Virus record (IMG/VR): IMGVR_UViG_3300027759_004177
Span: 186,001-250,000 of that record
Strand: one strand, 5' to 3'
DNA from: a virus
DNA length: 64,000 nucleotides
Shown here in pieces: positions 21,446 to 29,649 of the stretch (position 1 is its first letter; every line of letters begins with the position of its first letter). Position numbers and translations under genes: made by a program. Below the pieces are notes generated by a model that was not told where the DNA came from, ran no database searches, and saw only the letters and a list, made by a program, of their open reading frames with translations.

Positions 21446-22578
21446 ACTTTTTCCTCTTTGTTAATCCACGTTGTAAAATTTTCTGGAAATACGTCTAACA
21501 AAAGTGATCTGCGATGAGCAAATTCTGTTAGATAATGCTTTAACTTGGTTTTTTGTTCCATTGTTGATTCTACTGCTAAAGTTTCTTTGATTTCTTGGTC
21601 ATGATATTTATATTCAATTTGACATAACTGTGTCTTGGACTCAGGATCTAACACACTGGCACTTAGATATGCAGGATCGTTGCAGGGATTTAACAAATCT
21701 TTGTCAGTTGAATATTCCCGTTGAAAATCATCGAATCCATGCACAGTTAAATTACTCAACACACTACAAAATCTATAGTCAAACTGTGCGGCTATCAAAT
21801 CCAAGTTACGTCTAAACTGATCCCAGGTATTACCATGCCTGTTAAATTCGTATAATGCACCTGTGTTTTCTGCACTGACAGTAAATGTAGTGCTTTTAGG
21901 TAACTGTGACAATATCTGCGTTAATCGCTTGGTATTAACTCCTAGGCCTGTAAAAATATCAACGGATCCTGTTAGTCCTGTTACCAACTCTGTTAGTCCA
22001 TTGTATAAAAATGGCTCGCCACCGGTAATTTCTATTTGCTTGACTGTTTTAAATCTTTTTATTTCTGACAAAATAGTTTGGTAACTATCGCTGGCTTTTA
22101 TAGCAGGTTGTCCTAGTTGTAACACAATTCTATCGTTGGCTGTGATTTGATATCTTGGCTCATCAAAATATGCACCGTGATCTTTAACATCACGTAACCA
22201 AGCAGTACTGTACTGTTTACAGCAATAACTACAGGTTAGATTGCAATCGCTACCAACATTGATGTGTAACACTTGAGGACCAGCATAGATATCTGTGTGT
22301 GTTCTTTCTCCAGAATTCATCAGAGTACGTCGGCTGGGCAATCCACGACGTTCAGCTGACCAACAAGTATCTTCGCAACTTGCCACAGGCTCGTTGTTTA
22401 ACATTGCTTGTCGTTCTTGTATTAGTACGGGCGTGTTAAACAACTGTCCTGGGTTATTTCTAAGCCAGGACAAGTCAATCTTGGTAGCTGTAGCAGCACA
22501 GCACGAATTCATAGTTCTTCGTTCAGGCTCTACAGTTAACCACCAAAATTTTTGCGAGCAATAATTACTCTGCGACAT
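21442..22578 (-). CDS. Radical SAM protein with N-terminal Cys domain
   Basis: 378 aa from ATG 22578; a longer reading extends into uvsX and was not used. CxxxCxxC at C112, C116 and C119 with an extra Cys at 120. ITGGEPFLYNG provides the GGE motif. The N-terminal domain has many cysteines (C7, C26, C27, C68, C72). The C-terminal part is less conserved. The start overlaps the 3' end of uvsX by 14 bp, so translation of the enzyme is coupled to UvsX. One of five paralogues in this window. Confidence 0.86.
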   Translation of the reverse strand: MSQSNYCSQKFWWLTVEPERRTMNSCCAATATKIDLSWLRNNPGQLFNTPVLIQERQAMLNNEPVASCEDTCWSAERRGLPSRRTLMNSGERTHTDIYAGPQVLHINVGSDCNLTCSYCCKQYSTAWLRDVKDHGAYFDEPRYQITANDRIVLQLGQPAIKASDSYQTILSEIKRFKTVKQIEITGGEPFLYNGLTELVTGLTGSVDIFTGLGVNTKRLTQILSQLPKSTTFTVSAENTGALYEFNRHGNTWDQFRRNLDLIAAQFDYRFCSVLSNLTVHGFDDFQREYSTDKDLLNPCNDPAYLSASVLDPESKTQLCQIEYKYHDQEIKETLAVESTMEQKTKLKHYLTEFAHRRSLLLDVFPENFTTWINKEEKV

Positions 22579-23686
22579 CAACCTCTTTTTTAGACTTCTT
22601 TGGCTTGTCTTCAACCACTGCGTCTAATTCAGCTTCTAGTTCTTCAATGTCCACTGACTTCTGATGTGGATTGGCAACAAAATCTACCATGGCCTTGTCC
22701 AAGCATGAATCTTCGTTGCGTTCCCATGCCTTGCGAAACTTCTTGATAATTTCACCTGTAGCCAGTGTATACACCAGGCTGTTGCCTTCTTTCTTCAGCA
22801 AGTCTTTGCCTTCAAATAGGTCAACCAAACCCGAGTAAGGATTCATACCTTCTTCGTACGGAATCTTGACCTGAACAGATTCAAATGGTTTGGCATAGCG
22901 TGTTTTCATGATCTTGCAAGCGGCACGGATGCCTTTTACTTCTGAAATCTTGTTGCCATCCTCATCTTCTTTGAGTTTTAACTTACGCATAGCTACAACA
23001 ATAGAGCTTGCATAGATAAAACCTTGTCCTCCTGATATTTTGTCGTCCGGATCAAACATGTCCTGTGACGCATAAGTGTGTGCTGTTGTTACTAGGCCAA
23101 TATTCAAGCTACCAAACATGTTTACGCAATTACGTACCAGGGCGGCCAGTGCCTTGGGCTTACGACCCATGTCACCTTTCATGTCCCCTGCTTCGAATTG
23201 ATTTACATCCGTGGGGGTAAGTAGCATACCCAACGAATCTACTACAAATAGTACTTTGGGACGTTGATCTTCTGGTAGTGTTTTGTATTCTTTGACAAAC
23301 TCCGAGATCATCTTGCCCACATCATCGATCATGGCCATGTTTAGTTTGAGTAACTTGTCCTCACTGGTATCTACATTTAATGCATGTAGCCATTTCTCGT
23401 CGAGTGCGTTTTCGCTATCAACCAGGATCACATAAATGCCTTGCTTTTGTGCATTGGCTACCAAGTTGCCCGAACAAATAAAACTTTTACCTGCGCCAGA
23501 CTCGCCAGCAAACACAGTAACTTTACCTAGTGGAACACCTTTGTTAAAGTCTCCTGAAATTAGATAGTTGAGAGCATAGTTATTTGTACTGATCCAATCT
23601 GTGGGATCGGTAAAGCCAACGCTGATACCGTCAATACTTTTGGTAATGCTCTTGCGAAATTTTGATACGTCAAATGGTTTAGCCAT
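22565..23686 (-). CDS. uvsX: UvsX RecA-like recombinase
   Basis: 373 aa. Walker A GESGAGKS at residues 61-68; VFAGESGAGKSFICSGN and the Walker B-like LFVVDSLGML fit UvsX/RecA. It polymerises on ssDNA and catalyses strand invasion for recombination-dependent replication and repair. The acidic C terminus (IEELEAELDAVVEDK) resembles the regulatory tail of UvsX. ATG follows AAGGAAA. It is coupled upstream to a radical SAM gene (8-bp overlap) and downstream to another (14 bp), an unusual arrangement. Length slightly shorter than T4 UvsX (391). Confidence 0.93.
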   Translation of the reverse strand: MAKPFDVSKFRKSITKSIDGISVGFTDPTDWISTNNYALNYLISGDFNKGVPLGKVTVFAGESGAGKSFICSGNLVANAQKQGIYVILVDSENALDEKWLHALNVDTSEDKLLKLNMAMIDDVGKMISEFVKEYKTLPEDQRPKVLFVVDSLGMLLTPTDVNQFEAGDMKGDMGRKPKALAALVRNCVNMFGSLNIGLVTTAHTYASQDMFDPDDKISGGQGFIYASSIVVAMRKLKLKEDEDGNKISEVKGIRAACKIMKTRYAKPFESVQVKIPYEEGMNPYSGLVDLFEGKDLLKKEGNSLVYTLATGEIIKKFRKAWERNEDSCLDKAMVDFVANPHQKSVDIEELEAELDAVVEDKPKKSKKEVDVAE

Positions 23687-24833
23687 GATAGTTTTCCTTG
23701 ATGTTATATAAATCTTTAAATATTTTACTGCTGTCTACTTTACGTCTTTGATCCAATGTATATAGCTCTGCCATTGAACCTAAGAAATCTTTTTCGAATG
23801 GTTGCTCAATGTAATGTAGCATGTTACGGTAACTATCTTCTAATAGATAGCCCGGGCTTTCATTGATCCTAGTTTCCAAAGTGCTCTTAACTGATTGTAA
23901 CACAGAGTCTGGCAAATGTCTAATGTTTAGGTATTCTGGCTCTAATAGTGCACCAATCACAAATGCATTATTATGGAATCCCTGTGCTTTTAGGAGATCC
24001 ACACAACCAAATATGCTTTGGTAGTTTAATAGGAAGTGTAGCATATTAAACGTAATTTTATGATCAAGTGAGTTTATGTGTTTTAAATTGTCTTGGAAAT
24101 CTTGCCAACGACCACCGTGTCTAACGTACTCAAACTCATCTTCCGTAGTTTCTACACTCACTGTCCAGTGTACATTACGAAACTCACATATACGCTCAAA
24201 TACTCGGGTATCTACTTTACTTAGATTTGTGTTGATACGTAAGTTTACATCAGGATCTAACAGGTCTAGCAACTCTAAGTTTTCCCGCATCAGCAGAGGC
24301 TCGCCGCCAGCTAGATAAACATGCTCAAGTTGATCGGCACGGTCAAATATATACTGTTTAAAATTGGCACGTTGTTCTTGTGTCGGTGTTTGTTGTTTGA
24401 TATCCAATTCATCTGCCCAACGGCTGCTAAACTCTGGATTACAATATACACAAGCAAAGTTACACAAGTTGGTCCAACGTACATCAATGGTTTTTAAATC
24501 AAAGTTTCCAGCACGATATGTATCCAAGCTGACATTTTTTAATTCTCGTATGTAAAACTTACGATCGCTGATAATATCAAATCCTTTTTTACCATGCTCT
24601 AAATCATAGCATGTGCGGCACGAAGGTACCGCAACATCTGATACAATTTTATTTTGTATCAGTACATTGGTGTTGCCATGTACTACTTGTTCTATTGGAG
24701 TGTCTTTGATATTGCCAATAGTACCAGCACTACGAATACAATTTTTGACTGTACCATCAAATCCGTTGTACATGAGGCCAGTCCAAGGTATAGGACAAAA
24801 ATATGGATTAGTTAATACGTCCTTGGGTGTCAT
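23679..24833 (-). CDS. Radical SAM protein with N-terminal SPASM-like Cys domain
   Basis: 384 aa. CxxxCxxC at C124, C128 and C131 (NLCNFACVYC), GGEPLLM for SAM binding. N-terminal cysteines C13, C32, C72 and C75 match the recurring layout with FCPIPW at the start and a DG turn. It overlaps uvsX by 8 bp and the SDR gene by 4 bp (ATGA). The best preserved of the five copies in terms of N-terminal SPASM-like signature. Confidence 0.88.
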   Translation of the reverse strand: MTPKDVLTNPYFCPIPWTGLMYNGFDGTVKNCIRSAGTIGNIKDTPIEQVVHGNTNVLIQNKIVSDVAVPSCRTCYDLEHGKKGFDIISDRKFYIRELKNVSLDTYRAGNFDLKTIDVRWTNLCNFACVYCNPEFSSRWADELDIKQQTPTQEQRANFKQYIFDRADQLEHVYLAGGEPLLMRENLELLDLLDPDVNLRINTNLSKVDTRVFERICEFRNVHWTVSVETTEDEFEYVRHGGRWQDFQDNLKHINSLDHKITFNMLHFLLNYQSIFGCVDLLKAQGFHNNAFVIGALLEPEYLNIRHLPDSVLQSVKSTLETRINESPGYLLEDSYRNMLHYIEQPFEKDFLGSMAELYTLDQRRKVDSSKIFKDLYNIKENYHG

Positions 24834-25321
24834 GTCAATGAGATGTCCGGTATAATAAATCCGTTAGCTTCTGCTGTAGAAAAAAGTTTAACTAGTGTAC
24901 GTGCCCATTCTGCTGGATTGATTACTTTACCTGGACGCACCAAAGTTATATTTGGACCGGCGGCATTCATATAACGCAATTGATGTACTGCTTGTTCTAG
25001 TGCAACCTTTTGCAATCGATATTGATCCATGCCTTCTATAACACTAACTGGTTGCTGTGCCATCATTGTGCTAATAACAATAATATGCTTTTGCGTATTA
25101 TTCCAGCGACGATACACTTCAAACAACAATTCAGTTTGTGCAAAACCTGCTTGTGCATTGTTAATAAACACATCGCACGGCTCAATCAAGCTGGCAATCT
25201 TGGGAGTGTTGCGTATGTTGTTACCTTCGCGAGTGCTCAAACCAACAATCTCGTTGCCATAGTATGCTTCGGCCAGAGCTTGACCAATGCCTGCTGTGTG
25301 TCCTGTGATTGCTATTTTCAT
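24830..25321 (-). CDS. Short-chain dehydrogenase/reductase (paralogue 1)
   Basis: 163 aa. TGHTAGIG at residues 6-13 (TGxxxGIG nucleotide loop), NNAQAGF (NNAG-like) and a YxxxK active site in DQYRLQK. Classical SDRs are about 250 aa, so this is a compact version. It uses NAD(P)H to oxidise or reduce an alcohol or ketone. It is coupled by ATGA to two radical SAM genes, so it probably belongs to the same pathway. A second phage SDR with the same start MKIAITGHT lies at 34290 on the other strand. Confidence 0.8.
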   Translation of the reverse strand: MKIAITGHTAGIGQALAEAYYGNEIVGLSTREGNNIRNTPKIASLIEPCDVFINNAQAGFAQTELLFEVYRRWNNTQKHIIVISTMMAQQPVSVIEGMDQYRLQKVALEQAVHQLRYMNAAGPNITLVRPGKVINPAEWARTLVKLFSTAEANGFIIPDISLT

Positions 25322-26202
25322 TCGATACCCCGTAATTGTTTTTGTTGTTGTATATATGCTTGTACTTGTTCTTGATTCTTATTATTGACATCTAATTCTT
25401 TGGGCTCTTTTAAATAAGCATAGCCATGATCGATTCCGTGTTCCTCGGCAAACTTTTTTATATTGGGCAAATCGTGCAAGTTCAACACACTAACTGTGGT
25501 CCACAAGTTTAGTTTCACAGGCATGGTTTTATATCGCATTAAGTTTTGATAAAATGTCGCCCACTTGATAGGCCAACGCACATATTCAAACACTGAACCG
25601 ATACCATCACAACTCGCTGTGACCGTGACTTCTATGCCACGGCCGGCAATCTCTGTTAGCTCTTCTAACACCACGTTACAATTGGTATTAAGTCTCAGTG
25701 TACGCAAGTTCGAAGGCAAGTTGGCCAATAGTCTTCGATAGTTTTTGCTATAACTGGGTTCGCCGCCGTTGATATCCAAATGCACAATACGATCTTGTGG
25801 CAAATCCCAAAAACGATTACTGTTATCTATTATAGTAAAAGTGCCACTGGTCAACGCACCTATCCTGGTGCTACATTCAGGACTGCAAGTCAGACAAGCG
25901 GCATTGCACACATTGTCTAATACTCCGCCTACTTGTAAATAATCCCTCTGCGTTTCTAGGGCATCCACAGCAATGGCGTGTATTCTTATACTGCTAGGCG
26001 ACTCTTGCTCGACTTCTTGACAACGTCGACATTCTACCGGCCACTCACCTTGTTCAAACTGTTCACGTATTTTACGCAACCAGCGACTGTTATTCATTTC
26101 TTCAAGGCTATCAAACTGTGCAGGATTGACCATGTGACCACAGCGGCTTACTGTGCCATTGGGGTTAAAGCGAACAAAGTGATCTAGTCTAGGACATTGC
26201 AT
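25318..26202 (-). CDS. Radical SAM protein, short version
   Basis: 294 aa, the shortest of the five. CxxxCxxC at C99, C103, C106; NGGEPSYSK supplies the GGE motif. N-terminal C3, C21, C58 and C61 keep the C...C...CxxC layout, with a further Cys at 110 after the CxxxCxxC motif. The C terminus stops soon after the barrel, in a Gln-rich tail. It overlaps the SDR by 4 bp and the sulfotransferase-like gene by 19 bp. Confidence 0.85.
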   Translation of the reverse strand: MQCPRLDHFVRFNPNGTVSRCGHMVNPAQFDSLEEMNNSRWLRKIREQFEQGEWPVECRRCQEVEQESPSSIRIHAIAVDALETQRDYLQVGGVLDNVCNAACLTCSPECSTRIGALTSGTFTIIDNSNRFWDLPQDRIVHLDINGGEPSYSKNYRRLLANLPSNLRTLRLNTNCNVVLEELTEIAGRGIEVTVTASCDGIGSVFEYVRWPIKWATFYQNLMRYKTMPVKLNLWTTVSVLNLHDLPNIKKFAEEHGIDHGYAYLKEPKELDVNNKNQEQVQAYIQQQKQLRGIE

Positions 26203-26795
26203 ATTTGAATGCTCCGATCAATAACTTCATCGTACAAAGCATGATGATTGTCTTGAACGAATCTAACGATTTGTTTGAGTGGAACTGTTTGTCCCATAAA
26301 ATCTTCGTAAAGTATTTTATCTAATTGTAGATAATATTTTAATTTTTGATTGGTGCCGAAATAGTCTATCAGCGTTCGATCTCGTGCCAGCACATTCCAT
26401 GTGTGTTCTGTGGCCGTGTGTAATTCTTCTATGGGTCTAAAGTACATCCAAGCATCGGTAAACTTTTGCAGATTGACGATCCAATGGAACTGCAAACTAA
26501 AATGACTGTTTAAAAACAAATACTGGTCGATCATGGTCAGTGCAGTTGCACGATCAAGGTGTGGATTTTGTCTTAGGTATGTTTGCACTCCGCTGACATA
26601 GCGTTCAAAAGGTTCACGTAAAAATATTTCAACTGTACGCAACTCCCGCATTTCAAAGTAATTGAGTTTTCTAGGGTTGGCAGCAAGTAAACTACTGCTA
26701 CCATTTTTAAAAATAGGATAGACATAGCGATCGGTCCCTACTTCAAGGATCTCGCATTGGTCTGGAAAGAGTATGGGGTCTAGATAAGACAGCAT
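26184..26795 (-). CDS. Sulfotransferase-like protein
   Basis: 203 aa from ATG 26795, just after the hairpin; an upstream start would read through it. VYPIFKNGSSSLL (residues 25-37) has the form of the 5'-PAPS binding loop, and FLREPFERYVSGV (58-70) that of the 3'-phosphate binding segment of carbohydrate sulfotransferases. It should transfer sulfate from PAPS to a sugar or other hydroxyl. No PAPS synthesis gene is in the window. Weak start context and partial overlap with the radical SAM gene indicate coupled translation. Confidence 0.72.
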   Translation of the reverse strand: MLSYLDPILFPDQCEILEVGTDRYVYPIFKNGSSSLLAANPRKLNYFEMRELRTVEIFLREPFERYVSGVQTYLRQNPHLDRATALTMIDQYLFLNSHFSLQFHWIVNLQKFTDAWMYFRPIEELHTATEHTWNVLARDRTLIDYFGTNQKLKYYLQLDKILYEDFMGQTVPLKQIVRFVQDNHHALYDEVIDRSIQICNVLD

Positions 26796-26802
26796 AGGAA
26801 AT

Positions 26803-26823
26803 GTGGGGGACCGTCTCCCCCAC
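26803..26823 (-). terminator. Hairpin after gp32 (attenuator or terminator)
   Basis: Minus strand GTGGGGGA pairs over 8 bp with TCCCCCAC around a 5-nt loop, starting 15 bp after the gp32 stop. No T-run follows, so it may attenuate read-through into the sulfotransferase-like gene or protect gp32 mRNA rather than terminate fully. Confidence 0.5.
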
Positions 26824-26837
26824 TGACACAAGCAATA

Positions 26838-27812
26838 TTACTGTTTCTGACGGTTACGAATCATTGCCAAAATGTCTTCAGCACGTTGGCTGGATGGTTT
26901 GGCTTCTGCAGCCGGAGTTGCTATCGGTGCAGTTGGAGCAGGTACATCATCTTCTTCCGCTGGTTCTGCCGCCACAGCTGGTGCTGGTGCACTTTCTGCG
27001 GCTGGTGCAACGTTAGGAACATCCAAGCCATATGGCTTGTAGTAAGCACCCCAACGATCTGGATCGTATGGTTGGCCATCTACTGATGCTTCAAACATTT
27101 CTTTGAGAACCTTGAGCTCTACTTCGCTGGGTTTCTTAGGCAAGAAGTCTGACAAGTTGAACAGGCCATGCTCATCAATTGCGGCTTGTTCTTCTGCTGT
27201 CAATGCTGACTCTTTGCGGCTCCACTTAGAAGTTGAGTAGTCTGCGTAGCCACCTTTGCTTGTTTTAACGATTTGGAAATCCAAACCACGTTGCAAGTCT
27301 GTTGGCAACTCTTCCATTTCTGGATCCATCAATGCAGCCTTGATGATGTTAAAAATCTGTGGGCTGATTGTAAAGCGACGGATTGGGTTGGCTGGAACCT
27401 TGTCGTCACTCAGTGCGTTTTCACGTACAAAGCCTTGGAACACATAAGATTTTTTCTTCCAGTACTTGCGACCCATTTCCTCTAGGCTAGGATCTTTGAA
27501 CCACGGACGAACTTCTGCCAAGATTGGGCAAGCTTCGCCGTACATTTCCATACATGGAACTTGTACAACCACAGGCTTACTATCTGCTTGACCTTTGACA
27601 CCAGCAAATGGTAGTCGGATCATTGCACGTTCAGCCCAAAAGAAGCTGTTCTTGGTGTTGCCGTCTGGGAGGAATCTAATGCGTGTTGTGGAACCTTCTG
27701 CAATGTTCCAGTGTGGATAGATAGCGTTGTCGCCACCTGATTGTCTGTTACCGCCTTTACCGCCTTCTGATGCTTGGAGCTTTGCTCTAATTTCTGCTAA
27801 TGTTGTAGCCAT
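26838..27812 (-). CDS. 32: Single-stranded DNA-binding protein gp32
   Basis: 324 aa. Core follows T4 gp32: IYPHWNIAEGSTTRIRFLPDG, the FFWAERAMIRLPF segment, and the zinc ribbon cysteines C87 and C95 with YWKKKSYVFQGFV after them. The C terminus is acidic/Pro-Ala-rich (AEPAEEDDVP) and ends in an amphipathic helix, as in gp32 where it contacts replication partners. Coats ssDNA for replication and UvsX recombination. AAGGAA precedes ATG; a sigma-70-like promoter lies at 27877. Confidence 0.93.
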   Translation of the reverse strand: MATTLAEIRAKLQASEGGKGGNRQSGGDNAIYPHWNIAEGSTTRIRFLPDGNTKNSFFWAERAMIRLPFAGVKGQADSKPVVVQVPCMEMYGEACPILAEVRPWFKDPSLEEMGRKYWKKKSYVFQGFVRENALSDDKVPANPIRRFTISPQIFNIIKAALMDPEMEELPTDLQRGLDFQIVKTSKGGYADYSTSKWSRKESALTAEEQAAIDEHGLFNLSDFLPKKPSEVELKVLKEMFEASVDGQPYDPDRWGAYYKPYGLDVPNVAPAAESAPAPAVAAEPAEEDDVPAPTAPIATPAAEAKPSSQRAEDILAMIRNRQKQ

Positions 27813-27876
27813 GATAATTTCCTTTTATAAAATGTGCCATAATATTTTTACTGCTTTGCCATGTTGCACATACCAC

Positions 27877-27906
27877 AGTATATGCTAATATATTTAGTCC
27901 TGTCAA
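27877..27906 (-). promoter_or_regulatory. Sigma-70-like promoter of gp32
   Basis: Minus strand TTGACA (27901-27906), 18-bp spacer, TATACT (27877-27882). The leader to the gp32 ATG (27812) is about 60 nt and holds an AAGGAA site. Confidence 0.6.
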
Positions 27907-27913
27907 ATGTTTT

Positions 27914-28888
27914 TTAAGACTTTTTTACAGTTTGGATATATTTGTTGTAGAGCTCGCAATTTTTGGATGCCAATTGATACAATGCGTCCATATGTTGTTG
28001 CCTACTAGGACTAGTATACAACACTTGTAGGCTATGCGTCAACCTTTTTATTCGATCATATGGATGTTGGGCTTGATCATATGATTCATCGATAATGCTA
28101 TCAAATGTTTGGAATCCCATGTTGCGTAATCTAGCCAAACTGCCTTCGCCGCTGACCAATACAAATGGTTTTCCGGTTGCCAAACAGTTGGCAGTCTTTT
28201 CAGTAAACCAAAAATCACTGATGCTGTCTGTTTCGCTTATGATTTCGATTTGGTATCGATTCCATACGTTGTTGTAGTTGCGACAAGCATCATACCAATC
28301 AATCATGCCCATGAAATGGGTACTGTTTAAATCTCGATCAAAAGTTTTTTGTTCGAGCCAGGCCAATTCTTTGGTGTACTGATTGTTAAAGTGTTTTAAT
28401 GAGTCTTGTATAAAAGAAACTTTGGGTTGAAATGTTATGTAAGTATCATCGGGAAATGCTTGATCTAATTCATATGCCAAGCGAAATCTATTTAAATTGT
28501 ATCGGCCAAGCAAACTGCCCACAAACTTTGCGTTGCTAATATTGCGGTCAAATTCCTTAGGCAAGTATTGATTGACACTGACAAAGATGCCCAAAGACAA
28601 ACAATCAATTTTAAAATTGCTATCAGGATCAGGATCGTGTGTTTCTATTGTTATTTTATTGTGTGGTATACCAACCTTGTTGCAGAGAAATTCAATAAAC
28701 TGACCAAATCCGCTAAAATCAAAATTTTCCCCATCCCATAATCTAATTAATACTTGTTGTCCAGTATACTGTTGCCCAAGTATGTCTAATAGTATGTCTT
28801 TTCTGGTGATAGAATAATCTTTATGTACAAAAAATTGTCCAAGTATTAAAATGTCTGTATCGGTTACGGTAACTGCTTGTTCTATCAT
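27914..28888 (-). CDS. Glycosyltransferase-like protein, EKT family (paralogue 2)
   Basis: 324 aa from ATG 28888; the longer frame would start at TTG and overlap the SGNH gene. The C-terminal pattern FTEKTANCLATGKPFVLVSG...GFQTF...DESYD matches paralogues at 2354 and 29642. The N-terminal half contains KIDCLSLGIFVSV and other strands with no clear signature. Likely GT-B-like; donor and acceptor unknown. ATG overlaps the SGNH hydrolase stop (ATGA), so these two are made together. Confidence 0.6.
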   Translation of the reverse strand: MIEQAVTVTDTDILILGQFFVHKDYSITRKDILLDILGQQYTGQQVLIRLWDGENFDFSGFGQFIEFLCNKVGIPHNKITIETHDPDPDSNFKIDCLSLGIFVSVNQYLPKEFDRNISNAKFVGSLLGRYNLNRFRLAYELDQAFPDDTYITFQPKVSFIQDSLKHFNNQYTKELAWLEQKTFDRDLNSTHFMGMIDWYDACRNYNNVWNRYQIEIISETDSISDFWFTEKTANCLATGKPFVLVSGEGSLARLRNMGFQTFDSIIDESYDQAQHPYDRIKRLTHSLQVLYTSPSRQQHMDALYQLASKNCELYNKYIQTVKKS

Positions 28889-29649
28889 ATTTGTTTTAGC
28901 AAGTAGTTGGCCCAAAGTTCATGACCATACTCTGTGGGATGACGGCTATCTTCTTTGTAAGTGTATTTGCAGGCGTCTAAAATATCAACTCTAGCCAATG
29001 CTTGATCAATCACAGCTGGAGTATCCGGATAGGTGTAATTGTAGTTTAGTTGTTTGATGTGCTCGCTGACCACTATGTGTGTGTCGTTTTGTATGCGATT
29101 GTTGGTTATAACTTCTAGCCAATTGCGATCACACACGTTTAATTTTGTTGGGCGACTATCAGTAAAGTTGTGTGCTACAACAAATTTTATACTGGGATAT
29201 TTTTTTTCCAGTTGCTCAATGTCACTGTAAGTACGATCTAACATTGCAATCAGATTGTTGTGTAATGTATCTAGTTCAGGTTTTAGCCAATTTATTTCTT
29301 CGTGGCGTCCCGATTCTGTTAGAGTGATAATGCACACGGTATTTTTGCCATGCACATGTCTTGACAACAGTTGTGCCAACCAGGCGCACATCATATGGTT
29401 ACTAATGCCTGGCAAGGCCAAATTGATCCAATCTGCCCCAATTTCTTCTGCTATTAACCCGCCATACACATGGCATAATCTATGTTCTGGGTCATCGCGG
29501 CCATCACGTACTCGTGTTTGGCCTAGGCTATCTCCGTATGTCCAACTATCGCCTACAGTTATAAGTAGTTGTTCGCTGTCAACACAACGATAATGATACG
29601 GATTATTGACCTGGGACCATTTGGGAATATCAACTATAGTATTAAACAT
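28885..29649 (-). CDS. SGNH/GDSL-type hydrolase
   Basis: 254 aa. Block I GDSW with S35 as nucleophile (33-36), block III-like region with NLALPGISN (Gly/Asn oxyanion residues), and D234-x2-H237 in DSRHPTEYGH at the C terminus. Acts as an esterase or acetyl-transferring/deacetylating enzyme on sugars or lipids. No signal peptide, so cytoplasmic. It lies between two EKT glycosyltransferase-like genes with overlapping ends, which points to a joint role in building or editing an acylated glycan. Confidence 0.8.
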   Translation of the reverse strand: MFNTIVDIPKWSQVNNPYHYRCVDSEQLLITVGDSWTYGDSLGQTRVRDGRDDPEHRLCHVYGGLIAEEIGADWINLALPGISNHMMCAWLAQLLSRHVHGKNTVCIITLTESGRHEEINWLKPELDTLHNNLIAMLDRTYSDIEQLEKKYPSIKFVVAHNFTDSRPTKLNVCDRNWLEVITNNRIQNDTHIVVSEHIKQLNYNYTYPDTPAVIDQALARVDILDACKYTYKEDSRHPTEYGHELWANYLLKQI

